A stretch of 64,000 nucleotides of DNA from Streptomyces sp. H27-H1 (GCF_026627445.1 NZ_JAPNLJ010000011.1:62001-126000); one strand, 5' to 3'; positions 1 to 8,815 are shown, counted from the stretch's first letter. Notes: generated by a model from the letters alone, not told the origin. Numbers and translations are program-made.

Positions 1-405
1 CTCCTTCGGGTAGGCCGACTCGAAGCCGTCGAGACCGATCAGGTCGATCGCCTCCACCGCCTGCCGGGCCCGCGCCTCGCGGTCCATGCCCTTGGCCTCC
101 AGGCCCAGTTCCACGTTCTGCCGCACCGTCAGCCAGGGCAGCAGCGCGAACGTCTGGAACACCATCGCCGTGCCCGGGTTCGCCCCGCGCAGCTCCTCGC
201 CCCGGTAGATGACCGAGCCGGAGCTGGCGGGGATCAGCCCGGCGAGGCAGCGCAGCAGAGTGGACTTGCCGCTGCCCGACTTGCCGAGGAGCGCGACGAT
301 CTCGCCCTCGCGGATCTCCAGGTCGATGCCGCCGAGCACGGGCAGCTCCCCGTCGGCGCCGGCGTAGGACTTGGTGAGGGCGGCGGCCTGGAGGATCGTG
401 GTCAT
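1..405 (-). CDS. ABC transporter ATP-binding protein, NitT/TauT (SsuB) type, 3' end outside window
   Basis: Only the N-terminal 135 residues are in the window; the gene runs off the left edge. The start is the ATG at 405-403. A Walker A motif GKSGSGKST lies at about residues 41-49 and a Q-loop FQTFALLPW near residue 84, which is the pattern of ATPases importing nitrate, sulfonates, taurine or related anions. It lies 72 bp downstream of the double permease gene on the same strand, so the two form one operon. The substrate cannot be read from this part, and the binding protein is not in the window. Confidence 0.9.
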   Translation of the reverse strand, partial: MTTILQAAALTKSYAGADGELPVLGGIDLEIREGEIVALLGKSGSGKSTLLRCLAGLIPASSGSVIYRGEELRGANPGTAMVFQTFALLPWLTVRQNVELGLEAKGMDREARARQAVEAIDLIGLDGFESAYPKE

Positions 406-477
406 CGGGGCGGGCTCCTCGGATCGGGCGGACTCGACGCGCGGACGTGGGCTGGGGCAGGGGCAGGGGCCGAGGGG

Positions 478-2220
478 TCAGATGGAGTAGCGGCGCTCCG
501 CGAGCCGGTACAGCGGCCGCCAGAACAGCCGGTTGAGGCCGACGACGTACAGGCTCATGACGGCGATCCCGGCGATCAGCTTGGGGAAGTCCCCGGACTC
601 GGTGGCGTGGAAGATGTACGCGCCCAGGCCGCTCGCGGAGAGCGTGGTACCGGCGAAGGTGACGACCTCGCCGACGATGGAGGCGTTCCAGGCTCCGCCC
701 GAGGCGGTGATGCCGCCGGTGACGTACGAGGGGAACACCGCCGGGATGATCAGGCGCTTCCAGCGCTGGAGCCCGCGTACCCCGAGGTCGTCCATGGCCT
801 CCTTGAGGTCGGAGGGAATGGACATGGCGCCGGCGATGGAGTTGAAGAGGATGTACCACTGCGCGCCGAGGGCCATCAGCAGGACGCAGCCGATGTTGAT
901 GTTCAGCCCGGTCTTGAGGAAGAACCAGACGGCCACCGGGAAGAGCAGGTTCGCGGGGAAGCTCGCCAGCACCTGCACCACGGGCTGGGCGATCTTCGTG
1001 AGCCGGGGCGAGGAGCCGATCCACACGCCTACGGGCACCCACACGACGGTGGCGGCGGCGACCAGCACGATCACCCGGACGAAGGTGATCAGCCCGAGCA
1101 GCAGTGGCTCCCCGAAGACGCCGAGGCCGGTCTCGCGCTGCAGGTAGCGCGCCAGGTCGTACAGGCCCCACAGGATGACGGCTCCGGCGACGACGCCGAA
1201 GACCACGTCACCGGTCCGGCGGCGGCCCGGGTCCACGGACAGCGACCTGTCGTCGCGGCCCAGTACACGGGCGGCCCGGCCGGTGGCATCGCGGGCGGGG
1301 GCGGTGGCGCGGCCCAGCAGCCGGGGCCAGTGGGAGCGGCGCAGGAAGTCCAGTACGTAGCTGCGCTGGACGTCGGTGGACTCGGACTGCTCGTTCTTGT
1401 ACTTCTCCGCCCAGGCCGTGAGGGGCCGCCAGAAGAGGAAGTTGACGGTGACGATGGTGACGGTCATCGCGAGGATGACCCAGCCGACCTTCCCGAGGTC
1501 CCCCTCGCCGATCGCCGTGCCCGCGTACGAACCGAGTCCGGGGACGGCGTAGTCGGTACCGGAGACGGACACCGCCTCGGAGGCGACGAGCATGAACCAG
1601 CCGCCGGCGAAGCTCATCATGCCGTTCCACACCAGGTCGATGACTCCGGCGGGGACCTCCACGCGCCAAAAACGCATCCAGCGGGTGAAGCCGAACGAGC
1701 GGGAGACTTCGTCGAGTTCGCGGGGGAGGGAGGTCAGGGTGGCGTAGAACCCGAAGGTCATGTTCCAGGCCTGCGAAGTGAAGATGGCGAAGATGACGGC
1801 GCATTCGAGGCCGAGCAGGGAGCCCGGGAACAGGGCGACGAAGAAGGTGACGAGGACGGAGAGGAAGCCGAGGACGGGGACGGACTGGAGGATGTCCAGG
1901 GCCGGGATCAGCACCCGCTCCAGGCGGCGGCTGCGGGCGGCGGCGTAGGCGTACCCGAAGGTGAAGACCACGGAGGCGATCAGCGCGATGAACATCCGCA
2001 GGACGCTGCGGGCCGCGTAGTGCGGGAGCTTCGCGGGGTCCGTGTCCACGTCGGGGACGTCGGCGGGGTCGAAATTGACGGTGGTGCCCTTGCCGACCTG
2101 GAGGGCCGCGTACCCGAGCACCAGGAAGGCCGCGGCCACGGCGAAGTCCACCCACGACAGGCGGGTGCGGGTGGGGGCCGCCCGGCCGGTGTGCGACTCG
2201 GGGCGCGCGGAGGTCTTCAT
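478..2220 (-). CDS. ABC transporter permease, two fused BPD_transp_1 (SsuC/TauC-like) domains
   Basis: 580 residues, about twice the usual length for this family, because two permease domains are joined in one chain. The first lies roughly at residues 70-290 and the second at 340-570, each with about five to six membrane segments and its own EAA-type loop for contacting the ATPase (around RELDEVSRSFGF and SDLKEAMDDLGV). The protein would supply both membrane halves of a NitT/TauT-type importer with the ATPase encoded next to it. Fused permeases of this type are known in actinobacteria. Substrate unknown: nitrate, sulfonate or a metabolite anion are all possible. Confidence 0.9.
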   Translation of the reverse strand: MKTSARPESHTGRAAPTRTRLSWVDFAVAAAFLVLGYAALQVGKGTTVNFDPADVPDVDTDPAKLPHYAARSVLRMFIALIASVVFTFGYAYAAARSRRLERVLIPALDILQSVPVLGFLSVLVTFFVALFPGSLLGLECAVIFAIFTSQAWNMTFGFYATLTSLPRELDEVSRSFGFTRWMRFWRVEVPAGVIDLVWNGMMSFAGGWFMLVASEAVSVSGTDYAVPGLGSYAGTAIGEGDLGKVGWVILAMTVTIVTVNFLFWRPLTAWAEKYKNEQSESTDVQRSYVLDFLRRSHWPRLLGRATAPARDATGRAARVLGRDDRSLSVDPGRRRTGDVVFGVVAGAVILWGLYDLARYLQRETGLGVFGEPLLLGLITFVRVIVLVAAATVVWVPVGVWIGSSPRLTKIAQPVVQVLASFPANLLFPVAVWFFLKTGLNINIGCVLLMALGAQWYILFNSIAGAMSIPSDLKEAMDDLGVRGLQRWKRLIIPAVFPSYVTGGITASGGAWNASIVGEVVTFAGTTLSASGLGAYIFHATESGDFPKLIAGIAVMSLYVVGLNRLFWRPLYRLAERRYSI

Positions 2221-2288
2221 CGGGCCCAGCCGATCACGCCTGACGGCGTGTCGCGCCCCCAGCCACCCAACCGGGCGAAGCCGGACCC

Positions 2289-2315
2289 GGTGCCTGGGGC
2301 TCCGCCCCAGGCACC
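2289..2315. terminator. 12-bp stem-loop downstream of the DUF3027 gene
   Basis: GGTGCCTGGGGC, a TCC loop and GCCCCAGGCACC form a perfect hairpin in the gap between the DUF3027 gene and the permease start. It is followed by the motif CGCCTCAAACGCCGGCGGGG, a dispersed intergenic repeat that recurs elsewhere in this window (near 23.1-23.3 kb). Likely a rho-independent-type terminator without a U-tract, as is common in Streptomyces. Confidence 0.6.
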
Positions 2316-2367
2316 GCGCCTCAAACGCCGGCGGGGCCGTTCATGGCCCCGGGGTGGAGCCCTGAGG

Positions 2368-3276
2368 TCAGGAGTGGCCGAGGTCCGCGGCCAGGGGGTC
2401 CGGGGCGGGGACCGAGCCGGAGTCGGGGGCCGGGCGGAGGGTGAACTCGTCGGAGCCCATGGAGTCGAGCACCGGCGGGGCCGGCCTCGGCGGCTTCGGC
2501 ATCACCGCAGCCTCCGAGTGGCCGCCGCATCCGTAGGACAGGGAGACCAGTCGGCCGTCCGCGGGCCCGAACTCGTTCGCGCAGACTCCGAACGCCTGGC
2601 CCAGCGAGCCGCCGATCGCGACGAGGAACCCGCAGGAGACGCACGAGGCCGGCGCGGCCTGCGCCATCGGGGTCTTCGCGCCGAAGGACTCGTCCCAGCG
2701 GTCCGCCGCGCTGTGCAGCCCGTAGCGGGAGAGCACGCGCGCCCGCCGCATGCCCAGCTCCTCCGCGACGGAGGTGATGGAGCCGCGTACGGGAACCACC
2801 GCGCGGTCGGTGACGTCGGCGTCCTCCGCCTCGACCAGCTCGGCCATCTCGGCGGACACCACCGAGTTCGGCGGCGGGGCGTCCTCGCCCGACCAGCCCG
2901 CTTCCAGCCGCAGATCCTCGGCGTCCGTGGGGAGCAGGTCGCCCGGACCCATGTCGCCCGGCCGCAGCCGCTCGCTCCACGGCACCCACTCGGGGGCCAG
3001 CAGGGAGTCGTCGCCCGGCAGGAGCACCGTTTCGTCGAGGGTGACGTTCTTCGCACGGGACGCACGCGTCACCGTCACGGCCCAGCGCCAGCCTCGGTAC
3101 CCGGGGTCCTTGCACTCGAAGAAGTGCGTGACGACCCTGTCACCTTCAGCAATGGCGGCAAGGTGCTCGCCCACCACTCCGGGCGCGGCGGCTTCCTCAG
3201 CCGCCGCTCGGGCGAGGTCTACCGCCTCGACGCACAGGCGGTCGGGGGTACGGCTTCGCGTCGTCGCAGCACTCAC
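2368..3276 (-). CDS. DUF3027 domain protein
   Basis: 302 residues from a GTG start. The conserved part (residues 10-110) has the pattern of DUF3027: an aspartate/tryptophan-rich block with YRGWRWAVTV and EWVPWSERLRPGD. A second conserved block around residues 190-260 carries CVSCGFLVAIGGSLGQ and FGVCANEFGPADG, with several cysteines that could bind a metal. No signal peptide or membrane segment. Function is unknown; the family is restricted to actinobacteria. The adjacent divergent MFS gene does not explain it. Confidence 0.85.
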   Translation of the reverse strand: MSAATTRSRTPDRLCVEAVDLARAAAEEAAAPGVVGEHLAAIAEGDRVVTHFFECKDPGYRGWRWAVTVTRASRAKNVTLDETVLLPGDDSLLAPEWVPWSERLRPGDMGPGDLLPTDAEDLRLEAGWSGEDAPPPNSVVSAEMAELVEAEDADVTDRAVVPVRGSITSVAEELGMRRARVLSRYGLHSAADRWDESFGAKTPMAQAAPASCVSCGFLVAIGGSLGQAFGVCANEFGPADGRLVSLSYGCGGHSEAAVMPKPPRPAPPVLDSMGSDEFTLRPAPDSGSVPAPDPLAADLGHS

Positions 3277-3632
3277 AGTCTCGTTCTCTCCTACGCCGTC
3301 TCACGAGTGCGCCGTCCGTACTTGTCGTCCACAACGACCCGTCGGCTGTCTCCCTACGTAGCGCGGGCGGAGCGGACCAGGGGGCCGCGTCGACGTCCGC
3401 GCCCGATCGGGTTCCCGTGCGCACCTACCTGCGATCCATTCTGCGGGATCGCGAAGAGGCGCGCGGCCAGGAGCAACCGCCGGTGGCGCGCTACGCACGC
3501 TACCTCCTCCGGCGCCTTCGGCCCACATGCAAGGTCCGATTCGCGGACACCCGCGCCCATCCCGAGGCGCGGCCGGGCCTCCGCGACGCGCCGGGGAGGG
3601 TCTGAGAGGACCGAGTGGGGCACTATGGGCCC
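3277..3632. other. Divergent intergenic region, DUF3027 / MFS permease
   Basis: About 350 bp without a supported gene. It should hold the promoters of both divergent genes. Just upstream of the GTG at 3633, CACTAT at 3621-3626 sits at the spacing expected of a -10 box for a leaderless transcript. I see no clear operator. Confidence 0.4.
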
Positions 3633-4997
3633 GTGGCACCCGTACGGTCGTCCGCTGACGGCTCGGGACCGGCCAGGCGGGCCGGCCGGGCCGTCGGGCG
3701 TGCCCTGCACCTGCCGTTCACCGGTACGGCGCGCGGAATCCGGCGGGCCACGCACGCCCACGGGGCCGGCGAATCGGGTCTCGGCAAACTGATCGAGCTG
3801 CACGCGATCAACGGCGCCGGTGACGTGATGATCACAGTCGCGCTCGCCTCCACCGTCTTCTTCTCCGTCCCCACCGACGAGGCACGCGGCCGAGTGGCCC
3901 TGTACCTCGCCATCACCATGGCCCCCTTCACCCTGCTGGCCCCGGTGATCGGCCCCCTGCTGGACCGGCTGCCGCACGGGCGGCGGGCCGCGATGGCCGG
4001 CGCGATGCTCACCCGGGCCCTGCTGGCCGTGATGATGTCGGGCGCGGTGGCCACGGGCGGCCTGGAGCTGTACCCGGCCGCTCTCGGTGTCCTCGTCGCC
4101 TCCAAGGCCTACGGGGTGGTGCGCAGCGCGGTGGTCCCCCGACTCCTCCCACCGGGGTTCTCCCTGGTCAAGGCGAACTCCCGGGTCACCCTGGCCGGCC
4201 TGCTGGCCACCGGCGCCGCCGCGCCCGTGGGCGCCGCCCTGCACACGATCGGACCGCCGTGGCCGCTCTACGGGGCGTGCGCGATCTTCATCTGGGGCAC
4301 CGTCGCGGCGTTCACGCTGCCGCACAAGGTCGACGAGGCGAAGGGCGAACGCCGGGCCCGGCTCTCCACCCACGAGGCGCACTCGAAGCGGCCGGGGCTG
4401 CGGACGGTCAGCCGGCCGGTGCTGTGCGGGCTGCTGGCGAACGCCTCCATGCGCGGGCTGTCGGGGTTCCTGATCTTCTTCCTGGCGTTCCTGCTGCGCG
4501 AGCACCCGCTCGCCGGACAGAGCGCGGCCGTGTCGCTGGGCATCGTCGGCGTCTCGGCGGGCGTCGGCAACGCCTGCGGGACCGCCGTCGGGGCCTGGCT
4601 CCGGGCCCGCGCACCCGAGGCGATCATCGCCGCCGTACTGTCCCTGACCCTCGCGGTGGCCGTCCTCGCGGCGCTCTTCTTCAGCGGGGTCTTCATGGCC
4701 GTCCTGGGCGCGACGGCCGGCTTCTGCCAGGCCCTCGCGAAGCTCTCGCTCGACGCGATGATCCAGCGCGACGTGCCCGAGGCCGTCCGTACCTCTGCCT
4801 TCGCCCGCTCGGAGACCCTGCTCCAGGTGGCCTGGGTACTGGGCGGCGCGATCGGCATCGCCCTGCCCCTGAACGGCGTCCTGGGCATGTCCATCGCCGC
4901 GGTGGTGGTCGCCCTGGGCACCGCGATGGCACTGCGCGGCTTCCTCACGTCCCCGCGGCACCAGCACCCCACGTCCTCCCGCCCACGGGTGGCGTAG
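3633..4997 (+). CDS. MFS transporter
   Basis: About 454 residues with 12 predicted hydrophobic segments beginning near residue 60 after a basic, alanine/arginine-rich cytoplasmic N-terminus. The loop after segment 2 (DRLPHGRRAAMAGAM) resembles the MFS motif A region. I prefer the GTG at 3633, preceded by a -10-like CACTAT 7 bp upstream; an in-frame GTG at 3615 would add six residues. The substrate is unknown. It runs in the same direction as the lipoprotein gene and mqnB-mqnD but is separated from them by 78 bp, so co-transcription is possible but not shown. Confidence 0.85.
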   Translation: MAPVRSSADGSGPARRAGRAVGRALHLPFTGTARGIRRATHAHGAGESGLGKLIELHAINGAGDVMITVALASTVFFSVPTDEARGRVALYLAITMAPFTLLAPVIGPLLDRLPHGRRAAMAGAMLTRALLAVMMSGAVATGGLELYPAALGVLVASKAYGVVRSAVVPRLLPPGFSLVKANSRVTLAGLLATGAAAPVGAALHTIGPPWPLYGACAIFIWGTVAAFTLPHKVDEAKGERRARLSTHEAHSKRPGLRTVSRPVLCGLLANASMRGLSGFLIFFLAFLLREHPLAGQSAAVSLGIVGVSAGVGNACGTAVGAWLRARAPEAIIAAVLSLTLAVAVLAALFFSGVFMAVLGATAGFCQALAKLSLDAMIQRDVPEAVRTSAFARSETLLQVAWVLGGAIGIALPLNGVLGMSIAAVVVALGTAMALRGFLTSPRHQHPTSSRPRVA

Positions 4998-5075
4998 CGG
5001 GGGGCGCTCGCGGAGGCGGCACACCGTAGGACCCCGTGCACCGGCGGACCGCACCGGCCCGATAGCCTTCGGCTC

Positions 5076-5561
5076 ATGACCGCACCGCTTTTCTCGGGTA
5101 GGGCCCGCCGCAGCGTCGCGGCCCTCGGAGCCGTTTCCGCCGGCCTCCTCCTCCTCTCCGCCTGTGACAAGCCGACGCCGCTGGCGACCGTGACGGTCGG
5201 CACCTCGTCGGTGTCCACCGAAGCCGCCTGCAGCGACGGCAAGGAACTCACGGCCGAAAAGGTCCAGGAGTGCTTCACCGACGTGAAGCACTCCAAGACC
5301 GTCCACTACGGCCGGGGCGACACCCTGCGCCTGGGTGTCGAGCCGGACGTCGTCGAGGACGGCAAGCAGTGGCAGGCGGTCCTGGACGGCCAGCCGATCA
5401 CCGAGCCCTCCTCCAACACCTACCGCAGCTTCCCCGGCGCCGACATCTTCGCCACCGGCGGCCAGGGCGAGGCCCCGACCTCGAAGAAGCTGAACATCGT
5501 CCAGGTCTCCGAGGACGGCAAGCCCCTCGCCGTCTGGGCCTTCAACGTCAAGCTCAAGTAG
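5076..5561 (+). CDS. Small secreted lipoprotein, DUF2771-like
   Basis: 161 residues. A basic N-terminus, a hydrophobic stretch and the lipobox LLSAC (cysteine near residue 30) indicate export and lipid anchoring on the outer face of the membrane. The mature part has no catalytic motif that I recognise; size and pattern match the DUF2771 lipoproteins of Streptomyces. It ends 13 bp before mqnB, suggesting co-transcription with the menaquinone genes, but there is no evidence that it works in that pathway. Confidence 0.75.
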   Translation: MTAPLFSGRARRSVAALGAVSAGLLLLSACDKPTPLATVTVGTSSVSTEAACSDGKELTAEKVQECFTDVKHSKTVHYGRGDTLRLGVEPDVVEDGKQWQAVLDGQPITEPSSNTYRSFPGADIFATGGQGEAPTSKKLNIVQVSEDGKPLAVWAFNVKLK

Positions 5562-5574
5562 TCACGTACCCACC

Positions 5575-6321
5575 ATGCGCGCGCTCATCGTGACCGCGGT
5601 GACGGCGGAGGCGGACTCCGTCGTCCGCGGCCTGTCCGGTCCGGTCCCTCATCCGGACCACACCCCCGGCCCGGACCACACCCCCGGCCCCGAGCCGCGC
5701 ACCCTCCCCGGCGGTTACCTCATCCACCGCCGGGGAGCCTTCGACGTGCTGGTCGCCGGAGTCGGCCCGGCCGCCGCGGCCGCCGGGACGGCGACCGCCC
5801 TGGCGCTCGCGCCCGACACCGGCGGCTACGTCCTCGTCGTCTCCGCCGGCATCGGCGGCGGGTTCGCGCCCGCCGCCCCGATCGGCTCCCTCGTGGTCGC
5901 CGACGTGATCGTCGCCGCCGACCTGGGCGCCGAGACCCCGCAGGGGTTCCTGCCCGTCGCGGAACTCGGCTTCGGCCGCAGCGTGCACCTGCCTCCCGCA
6001 GAGCTCGCCGCGCGCGCCGCCGAGGTGACCGGGGCGCTGCTCGCGCCCGTCCTGACCGTCTCCACCGTCACCGGCACCGCCGCCCGTACGACCGCCCTCG
6101 CCGCACGGCACCCCCTCGCAGGGGCCGAAGCGATGGAGGGCTTCGGGGTCGCGGAGGCCGCCGCCGCGCACGGGCTGCCCGTCCTGGAGGTCCGTGCCGT
6201 CTCCAACGCCGTGGGCCCGCGGGACCGTGCCGCCTGGCGGATCGGCGACGCGCTGACGGCGCTGGCCGACGGCTTCCGGGTACTGGGGCCCGTACTCGCT
6301 TCCTGGGGAGGACCTTCATGA
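5575..6321 (+). CDS. mqnB: Futalosine hydrolase
   Basis: 248 residues of the nucleoside phosphorylase/hydrolase fold. MqnB removes hypoxanthine from futalosine to give dehypoxanthine futalosine in the futalosine route to menaquinone. Family signatures include VAGVGPAAAAAGTATAL, VVSAGIGGGF and the late block AMEGFGVAEAA with the purine-site glutamate, then VRAVSNAVGPRDR. Residues 26-37 carry a short tandem duplication (PDHTPG twice) in a variable loop. The stop overlaps the start of mqnD by 4 bp (ATGA), so the two are translationally coupled. mqnA and mqnC are not in the window. Confidence 0.95.
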   Translation: MRALIVTAVTAEADSVVRGLSGPVPHPDHTPGPDHTPGPEPRTLPGGYLIHRRGAFDVLVAGVGPAAAAAGTATALALAPDTGGYVLVVSAGIGGGFAPAAPIGSLVVADVIVAADLGAETPQGFLPVAELGFGRSVHLPPAELAARAAEVTGALLAPVLTVSTVTGTAARTTALAARHPLAGAEAMEGFGVAEAAAAHGLPVLEVRAVSNAVGPRDRAAWRIGDALTALADGFRVLGPVLASWGGPS

Positions 6322-7187
6322 ACGCCGCAGACCCCGAACAGCCCGTACACCCCGTACGGATCGCGTACTCGCCCTGCCCGAACGACACCTTCGTCTTCGA
6401 CGCCTGGGCCCACGGCCGGGTCCCCGGCGCGCCCGCCCTCGACGTGACCTTCGCCGACATCGACCTCACCAACGGCATGGCCGAGCGCGGTGAGCTCGAC
6501 GTGCTGAAGGTGTCCTACGCCGTCCTCCCGTGGGTCCTCGAGGAGTACGCGCTCCTGCCCTGCGGCGGCGCGCTGGGCCGTGGTTGCGGGCCGCTGGTCC
6601 TCACCCGGGAGCCGGGCACGGACCTGGCCGGCAAGACGGTCGCGGTCCCGAGCGAACGCTCCACCGCCTACCTGCTGTTCCGGCTGTGGGCCGCCGCCGT
6701 GCTGCCCGAAGGGGTCGGCAAGGTGGTCGTGCTGCCGTTCCACGAGATCATGCCCGCCGTGCGCGACGGCCGCGTGGACGCCGGACTGGTCATCCACGAG
6801 GCCCGCTTCACCTACCGGGACTACGGGCTGCACTGCCTGGCCGACATGGGCGAGCACTGGGAGTCCACGACCGGCCTGCCGATCCCGCTCGGCGCGATCA
6901 TCGCCAAGCGCTCCCTGGGCGCGGACGCGCTGCGCGCGCTCGCCGAGTCGGCCCGTACGTCGGTCCGGATGGCCTGGGAGGACCCGGAGGCGTCCCGGCC
7001 CTACGTACGGGCGCACGCGCAGGAGCTGGACCCGGCCGTCGCCGACCAGCACATCGGGCTGTACGTCAACGAGTTCACCGCCGACCTCGGCGAAGCCGGC
7101 TACGCGGCCGTGCGCGGGCTGCTGACCCGGGCGGCGGCGGAGGGTCTGGTTCCGGCCATCGCCGCCGACGCGCTGGCGTTCCCGTAG
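6318..7187 (+). CDS. mqnD: 1,4-dihydroxy-6-naphthoate synthase
   Basis: 289 residues of the periplasmic-binding-protein-like fold used by MqnA and MqnD. It converts cyclic dehypoxanthine futalosine to 1,4-dihydroxy-6-naphthoate, the last known step specific to the futalosine menaquinone route. The N-terminal signature YSPCPNDTFVFDAW and the inner block VIHEARFTYRDYGL, which contains the catalytic histidine region, are intact. It overlaps mqnB by 4 bp and is followed at once by a strong hairpin terminator, so it is the last gene of the unit. Confidence 0.96.
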   Translation: MNAADPEQPVHPVRIAYSPCPNDTFVFDAWAHGRVPGAPALDVTFADIDLTNGMAERGELDVLKVSYAVLPWVLEEYALLPCGGALGRGCGPLVLTREPGTDLAGKTVAVPSERSTAYLLFRLWAAAVLPEGVGKVVVLPFHEIMPAVRDGRVDAGLVIHEARFTYRDYGLHCLADMGEHWESTTGLPIPLGAIIAKRSLGADALRALAESARTSVRMAWEDPEASRPYVRAHAQELDPAVADQHIGLYVNEFTADLGEAGYAAVRGLLTRAAAEGLVPAIAADALAFP

Positions 7188-7195
7188 GACACGGA

Positions 7196-7229
7196 CGTGC
7201 CCCGCCGCCCTCGTGGGCGGCGGGGCACG
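7196..7229. terminator. 15-bp perfect stem-loop between convergent mqnD and a cold-shock gene
   Basis: CGTGCCCCGCCGCCC, loop TCGT, then GGGCGGCGGGGCACG. It lies 9 bp after the mqnD stop and 13 bp beyond the stop of the opposing cold-shock gene, so it can serve both directions. Confidence 0.85.
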
Positions 7230-7241
7230 GTGCTTCGTAGC

Positions 7242-7625
7242 TCAGACGTCCAGCTGGTCGGCCACCGCGCGGAGCATGTCGGCGATCTTCCCGCCGTGCG
7301 CCTTGTCGGGGTAACGACCCCGCTCCAGTTGGTTCGTGACGTTCTCCAGCAGGGTCGTGAGGTCCTGCACGATGGAGGCGAGCTCATCCGGCTTGCGCCG
7401 CTGCGCGGCCGCGACGGAGGGGGCCGGATCCAGGACGATCACCGAAAGTGCCTGGTCACCGCGCTGTCCTGCGACGACACCGAACTCGACGCGCTGGCCG
7501 GGCTTGAGCGCGTCCAGCCCGTCGGGAAGCACCGACGAGTGGACGAAGACGTCGCCGCCGTCGTCGCGGGAGAGGAAGCCGAAGCCCTTCTCGCTGTTGA
7601 ACCACTTGACCTTGCCGGTAGGCAC
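7242..7625 (-). CDS. Cold-shock domain protein with a C-terminal helical extension
   Basis: 127 residues from the GTG at 7625, chosen because AGAGGA precedes it and because the cold-shock fold begins at once (VPTGKVKWFNSEKGFGFLSR). Residues 1-66 are a normal CspA-type nucleic-acid-binding domain with RNP1 (KGFGFL) and RNP2 (DVFVHSS). Residues 75-127 are an added segment predicted to be helical (ASIVQDLTTLLENVTNQLERG), absent from ordinary 67-residue Csps such as the one at 44884-45090. It may bind single-stranded RNA or DNA, and the tail may mediate oligomerisation. Confidence 0.92.
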   Translation of the reverse strand: MPTGKVKWFNSEKGFGFLSRDDGGDVFVHSSVLPDGLDALKPGQRVEFGVVAGQRGDQALSVIVLDPAPSVAAAQRRKPDELASIVQDLTTLLENVTNQLERGRYPDKAHGGKIADMLRAVADQLDV

Positions 7626-7768
7626 GTCCGTCCTCTGTCCTTGAGTTCGCCGGGTGGGAAGCGGGCCGCCTGCCCGCACCTCTCAGGCTAGTAGCCGTGA
7701 TCCGGGTGACAAGTCGTTCCCCGGTCCTTCGCGGGTGACCGCTCGGGCCAGGGAACTACCCTGGTCGG

Positions 7769-8047
7769 GTGACTGTTACTCCTCAGCCCGAGTCCGTGGA
7801 CACCGACCCCGACGCGGCCCGCCCCGGCGACGCGCTCGTCAAGGCCGGCGGCATCGTCTTCATCGTCGGCGCCGTCGCCACCCTCGCCACGATGGCCCCG
7901 CTGTTCCTCGACACCGACCCGTTCCCGTCGTACGCGTGGGCCGTGTGCATGCTCATGGGCGTCGGGTTCGCGATCTCGGCGGCGGGCGTACTGCGCTCGG
8001 CCGCCGCGCAGCGCACCGCGGCTCGCGCCTCGCAGGCGCAGGCGTAG
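7769..8047 (+). CDS. Small two-TM membrane protein, unknown function
   Basis: 92 residues from a GTG start. The N-terminal 25 residues are acidic and proline-rich; two hydrophobic segments follow (around IVFIVGAVATLATMAPLF and AWAVCMLMGVGFAISAAGVL), then a basic tail. The likely topology has both ends inside. No motif suggests a function. It is divergent from the extended cold-shock gene and convergent with the HAD gene. Confidence 0.75.
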   Translation: MTVTPQPESVDTDPDAARPGDALVKAGGIVFIVGAVATLATMAPLFLDTDPFPSYAWAVCMLMGVGFAISAAGVLRSAAAQRTAARASQAQA

Positions 8048-8065
8048 GCGGGGCTTCCCCGGCGG

Positions 8066-8695
8066 TTACGCGGTGCGCGTGCGGGCGTACTCCGCCAGCC
8101 AGGCCGGCAGCTCCGTGAGGTCCGCCAGGACCACGTCGGCGCCCGCCTCGCGCAGTTCCGGCTCCGGGCACGGACCGGTCGGGACCGTCACCGACACAGC
8201 GCCGGCGGCGCGGGCGCCCCGTACGTCGCCGACGTGGTCGCCGACGTAGACCTGCGCGTTGTACTCGCGCAGGGCGACCGCCTTGGCCTCCGCCCACAGC
8301 CAGCCGACGACCGCGTCGGGCTTGATGCCCAGGTGGTCCAGGTGCAGGCGGGCGTTGGGCTCGTGCTTGGCGGTGACGACGATCGCACGGCCGCCGAGAG
8401 CCTGGACCGCCTCGACCGCCTCGCGGGCGCCCGGCATCGCCGGGGTCGGCGCGATGGCGTATGTGGGATAGATCTCCCGGTACCGGTCGGCCATGGCGGG
8501 GATCTCCGCCTCCGGGAACCAGTACGCGAGCTCCTGGTCCAGCGGCGGCCCGAGCCGGGTGACGGCCGCGTCGGCGTCGATGTAGGTGCCCGTCTCGGCC
8601 GAAAGTGCCTGGTAGGCGGCCCTGATGCCCGGTCGGGAGTCGATGAGGGTCATGTCGAGGTCGAATCCGACGGTCAGCTGCGTCTCGGGGCTCAT
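8066..8695 (-). CDS. HAD-family phosphatase
   Basis: 209 residues from the ATG at 8695. HAD motif I is FDLDMTLID near residue 12; motif II (VTAKHE) and the motif IV region YVGDHVGDVRGA are also present, so the phosphatase site is complete. It resembles phosphoglycolate phosphatase-like Cof/Gph enzymes, but the substrate cannot be told from sequence. A longer upstream frame is unlikely to be used: CACAAT lies at the distance of a -10 box for a leaderless start at this ATG. Confidence 0.88.
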   Translation of the reverse strand: MSPETQLTVGFDLDMTLIDSRPGIRAAYQALSAETGTYIDADAAVTRLGPPLDQELAYWFPEAEIPAMADRYREIYPTYAIAPTPAMPGAREAVEAVQALGGRAIVVTAKHEPNARLHLDHLGIKPDAVVGWLWAEAKAVALREYNAQVYVGDHVGDVRGARAAGAVSVTVPTGPCPEPELREAGADVVLADLTELPAWLAEYARTRTA

Positions 8696-8751
8696 ACCTC
8701 CATTGTGCCGAGCCGCCCACCACGGCCCGGACCGCCCCCGTCCGGGGCTGT

Positions 8752-8815
8752 TCACAGCCCCGCCGGCGCTGAGGCGCGGGGGTCCGGGGGGCCGGCCCCC
8801 CGGGAGCGGCGCCGC
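8752..8815. repeat. Degenerate copy of a dispersed GC-rich intergenic repeat with hairpin
   Basis: The stretch AGCCCCGCCGGCGCTGAGGC resembles the intergenic motif AGCCCCGCCGGCGTTTGAGG found intact near 23.2 kb, and is followed by a palindrome CCGGGGGGCCGGCCCCCCGG at 8784-8803. It lies between two genes on the minus strand and may stop transcription from the gene at 8912-9847. Confidence 0.5.

Noticed and set aside
607..3792. 1061-codon open frame on the plus strand across the permease and DUF3027 genes
   Set aside because: Antisense shadow of high-GC genes; its residue make-up (runs of G, D, E, R) is typical of a reversed frame, and the minus-strand genes have clear families.
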